This document shows positions 16,501 to 21,380 of a stretch of 21,380 bases of DNA, piece after piece. The stretch is from DASZGI01 sp035938995. Its GTDB lineage: Bacteria > Actinomycetota > Actinomycetes > Streptomycetales > Catenulisporaceae. The position numbers and the translations under genes were made by a program. How positions within the stretch are numbered: the first letter of the stretch is position 1; every line of letters starts with the position of its first letter. The notes beneath the pieces are model-generated. The model did not search any database, had not been told where the DNA came from, and saw nothing but the letters and a program-made list of their open reading frames with translations. Location of the stretch: positions 1 through 21,380 of the forward strand of contig NZ_DASZGI010000275.1 of assembly GCF_035938995.1 (NCBI RefSeq), in the 5' to 3' direction.

Positions 16501-18470
16501 TGCGCCTCGATGGTCTGGATCCGGTCCGCCGAGCCGTGCCAGTACCCGCGCAACTCGCGACCCGCGGAGCGCGAGTTCCAGTAGACGAGCAGTTCGCCGT
16601 CCACGTAGTGGAAGCCGGGGTCCGAGTAGTTGTCCTTGTGGGGGATGCGCAGGTCGTGGCTGAGCACGGTGCCTTCGGCGTCGATCACCCGGACCTGCGT
16701 CGGGCCCGCGACGATCAGGTAGGGCCAGGCGTCCGCGACGACGAGGTCGTCCACGTCCTTGCGGGGGACCAGCTCCTTCGCCGCCTGCTCCCAGGCGGGC
16801 CAGGTCAGCTCGTCGAACAACCCCGCGCGCAGGGTGCGGGACAGGACGGGGGCCAGGTCGGTCGCGACGGCCGCGCGCACCTCCTGCTCGGCCAGCGCGA
16901 GCGCCTCGCCGGGCAGCCAGGACAGCCGCTCGATCGCGTTCGGCAGTTGCGGGAGCCCGACCGCGGAGAATCGCTGGGCGATCGCGCGCACCCATGCGGA
17001 AAGCATCGATCGGCCGCCGGAGCACGCCACCAGGGCGCTGATGGCGCGCAGGCCGTCGTCGTCGCTGAACCGGTTGGCGCCGCGGTTGAAGGCGCGACGG
17101 AAGCGCGGGTCGGCGGCGAGCGCGACCAGATCGCGGTGTCCCTCGCCCTCGGACCAGCGCTCCAGATTCAGCGTTTCGTCGTCGTCGGGGTCGGCGACTG
17201 GGAGGTCGAGGGAGAGGAGCAGGTCCAGCAGGTCGACGTCGTCGGGCACGTCGAGCGGTGCCGCGCCGTCGGCGGACAGCTCGGCGCGCAGCCGGTCCGC
17301 ACAGCGCTCGACCAGCGGATACAGCTGCGGCAGGCGGCAGGCGTTGCGCCACCAGCCTCCGGATTCGCGCATCCGCTGGAAGCGGCGCAGCCATCCGGCG
17401 GTGCCGTCGGCCGGACGCAGCTCCGGCGCGGCCGCCGGGTCGTGCAGCGCGTCGGCGGCCCCTGATTCGAGCAGCACGCCGAGCCAGAGGCCGTCCATTT
17501 CGGCGTCGCCGCCGGCCGGCATGGCGTCGAGCAGCGCGCGCCGGGCGGTCGGCTCCTGCCGGGCCAGCGCGATCAGGCTCGCGCGGTGTGCCTTCCACCA
17601 GCCGAGGGCCGCGCGCAGGGTGGCGGGCAGCGCGAGCAGTTCGACCAGGAAGTCCCGCTCGACGGCGTCAGGGTTCGCACCCGCGGCTTTGGCCAGCTTG
17701 CGCAGCTCGGTGGTCATCTGCGCGGACGGCGGGAGTCCGCCTGCGGTGCGCCGGACGCATAGCCGGGTGAAGCGGTCCAGCGCCTCCTGTCCAGGCAGGC
17801 GCGCCGCAAGTTCCTTGCCGTAGCCCGCGAGCACCTTCACCGGCAGCGCCCCGGCGAGGGCGAACTCGAGGAAGACCGCGTCGAGCCGTTCCTCGTCGAG
17901 GCGAAGTCCGTGCTCGGCTTCGGCAGCGCGCGCCTTGGTGAACATCTGCGCGGCGTACACCGGGTTCTCGACCGTGACGAACACCCGGCCGGCCTGTTCG
18001 TAGAACGTGGGCAGGAAGTGCGGGACGGCGGCGGCCAGCCGTCCGGCCAGCTCCAGGTAGGCGTCCAGGGCGGCCTTGGGCTTGGTCTTGGCCTGCCGTG
18101 CGGCCCGCTCCAGCTCCGGGACGACGCCGAGCGCGTGGTGCCCGTCCTTCGGGTAGTGCACGAGCACCCATTCGGGGAAGCCGAGGGACTGGCGCAGCCC
18201 GAGGCCGACCACGGCCGGCTCGGCCGCGGACTCGAGGCCGAGGAATCCGGCTGCGGCGTCCTCGGCGACGCCCAGTTCGGCGGGTACCAGCCGGACCACG
18301 AGCCGGCCCTCGAGGCCAGGGTGCTGATAGGAGCGGGCGGTCAGCGGCACCGCCCGCTCGCCCGCGTCCGCGGTGTCCGGGGGCAGGATCGCCCCGGCCG
18401 CCAGAAGCTCGGCCGCCGTCGGCGTGCCGGTCTCGGAGCCTGTCTCAGCGCCGCTCTGCTCGCCGCTCAT
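13548..18470 (-). CDS. 1640-residue protein of the MoxR/VWA block, function unknown
   Basis: Very large, probably cytoplasmic protein with no signal peptide or membrane segments. I recognise it as the long protein seen next to YehL-type MoxR genes in streptomycetes but know no function. Residues 1-560 are mostly helical (for example VENPVYAAQMFTKARAAEAE and RLDAVFLEFALAGALPVKVL). Residues about 575-840 are rich in short beta strands, Trp, Gly and Asp (VADAWPYLIVAG, VRVIDAEGTVLSHDL, DGELLVYWNSRS, DGTSYWVWGPD), like a beta-propeller. Residues about 840-1500 are helical again. The C-terminus (about 1520-1570) reads VARWTGWKPARLAAARTEL followed by LVVEATRPRAGRSLFLPGGW, consistent with a winged helix. 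ATG at 18470 overlaps the previous stop (ATGA). The frame is open further upstream, but there it is antisense-like shadow of the DUF4132 gene. It probably supplies the scaffold or target-recognition part of the system. Confidence 0.85.
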   Translation of the reverse strand: MSGEQSGAETGSETGTPTAAELLAAGAILPPDTADAGERAVPLTARSYQHPGLEGRLVVRLVPAELGVAEDAAAGFLGLESAAEPAVVGLGLRQSLGFPEWVLVHYPKDGHHALGVVPELERAARQAKTKPKAALDAYLELAGRLAAAVPHFLPTFYEQAGRVFVTVENPVYAAQMFTKARAAEAEHGLRLDEERLDAVFLEFALAGALPVKVLAGYGKELAARLPGQEALDRFTRLCVRRTAGGLPPSAQMTTELRKLAKAAGANPDAVERDFLVELLALPATLRAALGWWKAHRASLIALARQEPTARRALLDAMPAGGDAEMDGLWLGVLLESGAADALHDPAAAPELRPADGTAGWLRRFQRMRESGGWWRNACRLPQLYPLVERCADRLRAELSADGAAPLDVPDDVDLLDLLLSLDLPVADPDDDETLNLERWSEGEGHRDLVALAADPRFRRAFNRGANRFSDDDGLRAISALVACSGGRSMLSAWVRAIAQRFSAVGLPQLPNAIERLSWLPGEALALAEQEVRAAVATDLAPVLSRTLRAGLFDELTWPAWEQAAKELVPRKDVDDLVVADAWPYLIVAGPTQVRVIDAEGTVLSHDLRIPHKDNYSDPGFHYVDGELLVYWNSRSAGRELRGYWHGSADRIQTIEAQSTHGIRMDWYHSLNPTVPLPGGGRAVGGGVLHRGDTVVPREAAVLSDGTSYWVWGPDTSDNGSNGWFEYDPSTGQRGRRSNPAFFNDTLRDAPPGSKFHVGTLRPLGDGQHGWCVLTLPDGSMRGRNLTGIEVTVPKGSPRPVRAMPVPGGDDGRPSALVRGSYEVAIIDADGVTTAEARTDGAPGDFGRGTRILPPTSFWHCMRPRDPEGSALLRRIDDAQVGLLLKAGTEQRTASKAHDRLADLIAELLPQVTKRKLLAGITGVVRYAAEQQATLDQVAARLDGALAGGGRDTGPLGPDDHVLAEPLLSLGASRLYWSHGKNGDGVFRQLRLIGEALREAPQADAKIPLHLDGPLLPSTAVGWWFALLDGCSALALRAASPITEPEVADALREVLRVFDEAGLAVPADRTPWRRVAVFLPDRLLNTPDGDRRSGSWQGLLPTAGGGLLAVVGSEWGDNGADFTALYHDPAGRFDIPAPYKLRGTNPVGERREAGWLTAFLTEAAQRGPAPWFSEAAEQFARLTGTTLTEARLVTAGLPGVEETDRTSLSAEARAVLGSKAAEIKVARDQLRRVDAEVRRAVVAALLPADPARLWTHGPDAAAAAEVWNRRVGKRTAVPEALLAEAVRAIRTGWAPPQSLPALLDPAASPELSRDLAWAVHGDRVEPVEKDAVGFTAATLMGGTALMAWLAHRLPAGDPIRAGLPAAFSALSARLAHPELMISLSRYVNLPGFREAAGAPSEVGKNFERYGAVILATHDEQPMPAVRVSLLDPAGSDPYLPVLRGDSQTPFPFEVALALVRDPQFAALLADPGDPVAGERDKDGTWSPQDPTRSVPDTVAEAAKEYGLGEDAAALYLMLLAMPDPTDRNVARWTGWKPARLAAARTELAATDLVVEATRPRAGRSLFLPGGWTALKAPHLPIEQWKTPFFGALVDENWPVLGALVPTEPAAQLYRRAWQRVREGDGPRFEELKVSRARTRRR

Positions 18471-19333
18471 GCGTTCGCCCCCTCTTCGATCACGCGTCCG
18501 GCGTACAGCGCCGCCGCCATCCGCATCCCCTCCGACCACGCCACCGGGCCGACCTCGCGCAGCGCCAGGCCGCGGCCCTCCGGTCCGCTCCAGCTCAGGC
18601 CGCCGGTCTCGGTGTCGCCGTCCCAGTACGGTTCGCCGATCCAGACCGACGCCTCGACGGTCCGTCCGCCGTCGCGCACCCGGCAGGTGGCGTAACCGCC
18701 GGAGACGCGGTAGCCCAGCGAGGTGGCGCGGGCCGCGAGGCCGAAACGGCTCGCGTACTTGCCGCCCGCGAACTGCTTGACCTCGGTCGCGTCCGCGCCC
18801 AGGTCGCCCGGCTTCGCCCAGGTCGCCCGGTGGATCTGCTCGACCCGCTGGACGACCCCCAGCTCGGCCGCGAACTCCCGCAGCTCGTCCAGGTCGGACA
18901 GCAGCACGGGATGCGGGAGCGTCACCGTCTCCGGGCGCAGCCGGACCGTCTCGCCGTCCAGGTCCACGACCCGCAGCTCGCCCGAGTCCGAGGCGTCGCG
19001 CAGGAAGCCGGCCCGGTCGGGGTCGTCGCCGACGACCACCAGATCGCGCAGCGCGACCCGCCACGCCTCGTCCGCCCACACCCGCGCCAGCAGCCCGGTC
19101 GGCACCGGCAGCGAGGAGACCATCCAGGCGTCGACCTGCGCGAGGCAGGCGGCCGCGTGCCGGTCGAGCCACTCGGCCAGCCGCCGCAGCCGCTCGATCT
19201 CAGGATGTTCCTTCAACGCCTTCGGCAGCGTCTTGAGCTGCCGTCCCGCCGCCCGGCCGCCGGTGGCCCGCGCGGCCACCCGCCCGTCCACCAGCGCGAC
19301 TTCGTACCCATCGCCCGCGGGCAACCAACCCAT
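18467..19333 (-). CDS. stand-alone DUF4132-type protein (YehI/MolR C-terminal domain)
   Basis: 288-residue protein, first gene of the block. It starts GWLPAGDGYEVALVDGRV, then LKTLPKALKEHPEIERLRRL, an entry segment typical of actinobacterial DUF4132 proteins. The domain follows: LLARVWADEAWRVALRDLVV, GFLRDASDSGELRVVDLDGE, the hallmark LPHPVLLSDLDELREFAAEL, then VEQIHRATW and LGYRVSGGYATCRV. In E. coli YehI (1210 residues) the DUF4132 domain is the C-terminal end of a long protein with an N-terminal WGR domain; here it is separate and the long protein follows as the next gene. No catalytic motif is known. ATG at 19333 is preferred to the in-frame GTG at 19351 because an AGGG lies 3-7 nt before it. 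The TGA overlaps the next ATG. Confidence 0.75.
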   Translation of the reverse strand: MGWLPAGDGYEVALVDGRVAARATGGRAAGRQLKTLPKALKEHPEIERLRRLAEWLDRHAAACLAQVDAWMVSSLPVPTGLLARVWADEAWRVALRDLVVVGDDPDRAGFLRDASDSGELRVVDLDGETVRLRPETVTLPHPVLLSDLDELREFAAELGVVQRVEQIHRATWAKPGDLGADATEVKQFAGGKYASRFGLAARATSLGYRVSGGYATCRVRDGGRTVEASVWIGEPYWDGDTETGGLSWSGPEGRGLALREVGPVAWSEGMRMAAALYAGRVIEEGANA

Positions 19334-19390
19334 CGGCCCTGACCCCCACACGCTTCACGACTCGTCGAAGGAAGACAATTAAGGAGACGA

Positions 19391-19415
19391 ATACCGGCCG
19401 CAAAGGGGCCGGTGT
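19391..19415 (-). terminator. GC-rich hairpin, possible terminator
   Basis: ACCGGCC (19393-19399) and GGCCGGT (19407-19413) pair perfectly around a 7-nt loop; one G-U and one A-T pair extend the stem to 9. On the - strand it follows the transposase relic and is trailed by pyrimidine-rich sequence (UAUUCGUCUCCUUAAUU), so it could stop transcription before the DUF4132 gene. The lack of a clean U-tract leaves a structured 5' leader as the alternative. Confidence 0.4.
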
Positions 19416-19436
19416 CGTCGAGTGCTGGCGGGAAGG

Positions 19437-19673
19437 CTACCGACCCTCACCGACAACAGTCGCACGGGGGCGGATCGTGCAACGCCAGTTCGGCCGCAGC
19501 GCGTATGGTTCACCTCGGGCGACGAGCCACATGATCACGCCGATTGAGTGCGGTCCCGCCAGGTAGCTCGCGGGCGGCTCGTCGAACCGGCTGGCCGGGC
19601 CCCGCCATGCGTTGATCTGCCGGACGCGGCATTCCACGAGTCCAGTACGGACGTGGTCCTCCGCTGTTGACAT
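19437..19673 (-). pseudogene. IS5-type transposase C-terminal remnant
   Basis: A 78-codon frame whose middle reads VECRVRQINAWRGPASRFDE then PPASYLAGPHSIGVIMWLVA. This matches the C-terminal end of IS5-group DDE transposases, where the consensus runs roughly ERCxNKLKxWRGxATRYDK, then TPxSYLAxLHLxxxIIWL. The glutamate of VEC would be the third catalytic acid. All upstream domains are absent, several conserved positions are changed (ER to EC, YDK to FDE) and no terminal inverted repeats are apparent. It is a decayed fragment showing that an insertion sequence once sat between the two divergent operons. The tail after about 19515 is probably non-native. Confidence 0.65.
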
Positions 19674-19693
19674 CGATGTCGGACCGCGACGAG

Positions 19694-19725
19694 TTGACGG
19701 CTTTGAAACAACCGTGCCCTACGTT
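19694..19725 (+). promoter_or_regulatory. possible promoter of the ATP-grasp gene
   Basis: TTGACG at 19694-19699 is a good -35. The best -10 candidates, CCTACG (19718-19723) and TACGTT (19720-19725), are weak or badly spaced. Transcription would begin close to the ATG at 19732, giving a very short or leaderless mRNA, which would fit the lack of a Shine-Dalgarno there. Confidence 0.25.
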
Positions 19726-19731
19726 CTGGAC

Positions 19732-21282
19732 ATGGCGGACGTTTTCGATGCGTATACGCTTTCCGCGGCCTGGGATGAGATGTTCGAGGCGCCCGGGGTA
19801 CCGCGGCACGCCTACGAACCGGTGTTCGCGACTCTGGAGCATCTGGACCCTGCGGAGTTGCGCTTCCGGGTGGACCAGGTGGCGCGGGCCTTCACCGACC
19901 GGGGGGTGACCTTCGCGCTCGGCGGAGAGGAGCGCCCCTTCCCGTTGGACCTGGTGCCGCGGGTGATCGCGGCGGCGGAGTGGAACGTCATCGACCGGGG
20001 AGTGCGCCAGCGGGTCCGGGCGCTGGAGGCGTTCCTGGCCGACATGTACGGCGCGGGGGCGGTGTTCGCCGAGGGGATCGTGCCGCGCTCGGTGGTGCTG
20101 ACCGGGGGCGGCTTCCACCGGGCCGCCCACGGGGTCGAGCCGGTGAACGGGGTGCGGGTGCACGTGGCGGGGATCGACCTGGTGCGCGACACCGACGGCC
20201 GGTTCCGGGTGCTGGAGGACAACGCGCGGGTGCCGTCCGGGGTCAGCTACGTGATGGAGAACCGGCGCATCATGACCCGTACTTTCCCGGGGCTCTTCGC
20301 CGAGCACCGGGTGCGGCCGGTGGACGAATACCCGGCCCGGCTGCTGGCCGCGCTGCGGGCTGCGGCGCCGACCGGGGTCACCGACCCGGTGATCGTGGTG
20401 CTCACCCCGGGCGTGGCGAACTCCGCCTACTTCGAGCACGCACTGCTGGCCCGGCTGATGGGGGTCGAACTGGTCGAGGGCAGGGACCTGATCTGCTCGG
20501 GCAACCGGGTGCGGATGCGCACCACGGCGGGCGAGCAGCCGGTGCACGTGGTCTACCGCCGGATCGACGACGAGTTCCTCGACCCGCTGCACTTCCGCCC
20601 GGACTCGGTGATCGGCTGCCCCGGCATTCTCAACGCGGCCAGGGCCGGGCGGGTGACGATCGCCAACGCGGTCGGCTGCGGCGCCGCCGATGACAAGCTG
20701 ATCTACACGTACATACCGGAGCTGATCAGGTACTACCTGGACGAGGATCCGGTCCTGGAGAACGTCGAGACGCATCGCCTCGACGACCCGGACCGCCTGG
20801 CCTGGGTGCTCGACTCGCTCGACACGCTCGTGCTCAAGCCCGTGGACGGGGCCGGCGGCAAGGGCATCGTGATCGGCCCGCAGGCGGACGAATGGACGCT
20901 GAAGAAGCTGCACGCGACGGTGAAAGCCAATCCGCGCGGGTGGATCGCCCAGCGGCCGGTGGCCCTGTCCACCTCGCCGACCTTCGTGGACGAGCGGTTC
21001 GCGCCGCGCCATATCGACCTGCGCCCCTTCGCCGTCAACGACGGGAACGACGTCTGGGTGCTGCCGGGCGGGCTGACCCGGGTGGCGCTGCCTGAGGGGG
21101 CGCTGGTGGTGAACTCCAGCCAGGGCGGCGGCTCGAAGGACACCTGGGTGCTGGCGGACCGCCGGCTCGAGCCGAGCGACGGGCTCCGGCCGCCGGTGTA
21201 CGGGCCGCCACCGACCGACGTGCGCCAATCCGTGGCCGACCGGCAGACCGGCCCCGCCACCGAGCAGCAGCAACAGCAGTAG
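19732..21282 (+). CDS. circularly permuted ATP-grasp protein (DUF404/DUF407 type)
   Basis: 516-residue protein of the circularly permuted ATP-grasp type 2 family, predicted to join a carboxylate to an amine using ATP; its product is unknown. Family marks are FALGGEERPFPLDLVPRVI (about residues 60-78), DMYGAGAVFAEGIVPRSVVL, the phosphate and metal segment DGRFRVLEDNARVPSGVSYV (about 155-175), VEGRDLICSGNRV, YRRIDDEFLDP, ANAVGCGAADDKLIYTYIPE, and the ATP-grasp loop VLKPVDGAGGKGIVIGPQ (from about 368). The C-terminal 40 residues are Pro/Gln-rich and end in EQQQQQ. ATG at 19732 is chosen because the family begins near FDAYT; a GTG at 19714 is possible, and neither has a clear Shine-Dalgarno. It is followed after 18 nt by an alpha-E gene, the usual partner, often with a transglutaminase gene beyond. 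Confidence 0.92.
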   Translation: MADVFDAYTLSAAWDEMFEAPGVPRHAYEPVFATLEHLDPAELRFRVDQVARAFTDRGVTFALGGEERPFPLDLVPRVIAAAEWNVIDRGVRQRVRALEAFLADMYGAGAVFAEGIVPRSVVLTGGGFHRAAHGVEPVNGVRVHVAGIDLVRDTDGRFRVLEDNARVPSGVSYVMENRRIMTRTFPGLFAEHRVRPVDEYPARLLAALRAAAPTGVTDPVIVVLTPGVANSAYFEHALLARLMGVELVEGRDLICSGNRVRMRTTAGEQPVHVVYRRIDDEFLDPLHFRPDSVIGCPGILNAARAGRVTIANAVGCGAADDKLIYTYIPELIRYYLDEDPVLENVETHRLDDPDRLAWVLDSLDTLVLKPVDGAGGKGIVIGPQADEWTLKKLHATVKANPRGWIAQRPVALSTSPTFVDERFAPRHIDLRPFAVNDGNDVWVLPGGLTRVALPEGALVVNSSQGGGSKDTWVLADRRLEPSDGLRPPVYGPPPTDVRQSVADRQTGPATEQQQQQ

Positions 21283-21284
21283 AG

Positions 21285-21292
21285 AAGGGAGG
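21285..21292 (+). promoter_or_regulatory. strong ribosome binding site of the alpha-E gene
   Basis: AAGGGAGG lies 8 nt before the ATG at 21301, in the 18-nt gap after the ATP-grasp stop. It is the best Shine-Dalgarno match in the window and fixes the start of the last gene. Confidence 0.8.
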
Positions 21293-21300
21293 CAGCCGCC

Positions 21301-21380
21301 ATGCTCAGCCGTATCGCCGAGGCCCTGTTCTGGCTCGGCCGCTACATCGAACGCGCGGACGACACCGCGCGCATCCTCGA
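21301..21380 (+). CDS. alpha-E domain protein (DUF403), cut by the window edge
   Basis: Only the first 26 codons are present: MLSRIAEALFWLGRYIERAD followed by DTARIL, the highly conserved N-terminus of the alpha-E family. These all-helical proteins occur with circularly permuted ATP-grasp enzymes and transglutaminase-like proteases in a proposed peptide synthesis or modification system; mycobacterial Rv2567-Rv2569c is an example as I recall. It forms an operon with the gene before it. Confidence 0.9.
   Translation, partial: MLSRIAEALFWLGRYIERADDTARIL

Larger units (their letters stand above)
19334..19731. other. divergent intergenic region with relics and signals
   Basis: About 400 nt between the - strand MoxR/VWA block and the + strand ATP-grasp gene, so promoters for both should lie here. 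It contains a transposase remnant, a strong hairpin, an AT-rich TTAATT at 19376-19381 that could be part of a - strand -10 element, and an ACGA-C-TCGT inverted repeat at 19357-19365 close to the DUF4132 start that might be an operator. I see no intact gene. Confidence 0.5.

Noticed and set aside
18471..19172. In-frame N-terminal extension of the 1640-residue protein upstream of ATG 18470
   Set aside because: Arg/Gly-rich translation lying inside the DUF4132 gene in another frame; the ATGA overlap at 18467-18470 gives a natural start.

Overview
This is high-GC actinobacterial DNA. Most coding stretches look to be above 70% GC with strong third-position G/C bias, and GTG/TTG starts and 4-nt stop/start overlaps are common. 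The families present (HTH-Mop regulator, actinobacterial ModABC, YehL-type MoxR block, ATP-grasp/alpha-E pair) fit a Streptomyces-like or related filamentous actinomycete; the genus cannot be fixed from the sequence.

Left part, + strand: the 3' three quarters of acetate kinase (2-931), then about 470 nt without a convincing gene. Next comes a molybdate uptake operon: an HTH-Mop regulator (1406-1798), the lipoprotein ModA (1840-2667), permease ModB (2664-3512) and ATPase ModC (3561-4613). Between modB and modC lies a small tandem repeat of start-codon units that forms a chain of overlapping stop/start codons. After it sits a methyltransferase with an N-terminal domain that looks like a dead uridine-kinase P-loop domain (4719-5780).

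Scar region, about 5781-6822: an RraA/HMG-aldolase-like gene on the - strand in clearly lower-GC DNA (5857-6531), followed by a GNAT acetyltransferase cut off after about 67 codons (6613-6813). The cut falls just where the next operon ends.

Main block, - strand, 19333 down to 6822 (12.5 kb, read right to left): a stand-alone DUF4132-type protein; a 1640-residue protein with a propeller-like middle and a winged-helix-like end; a MoxR AAA+ ATPase of the YehL type; a 1207-residue protein joining DUF5682 (YehM-like) and a VWA domain (YehP-like) in one frame; and a SWIM zinc-finger protein (YehQ-like). Three of the four junctions are 4-nt overlaps, so this is one transcription unit. Its parts match the uncharacterised E. 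coli yehI-L-M-P-Q group. YehI and its neighbour once carried the name molR, which makes the nearby modABC genes notable. The likely logic is a MoxR/VWA chaperone-type machine with a large dedicated partner; its target is unknown. This is the best candidate for an undescribed system here.

Right end: a transposase remnant (19437-19673) and a hairpin separate the block from a divergent + strand pair, a circularly permuted ATP-grasp protein (19732-21282) and the start of an alpha-E protein (21301 onward), two members of a known peptide-ligase-like gene set.
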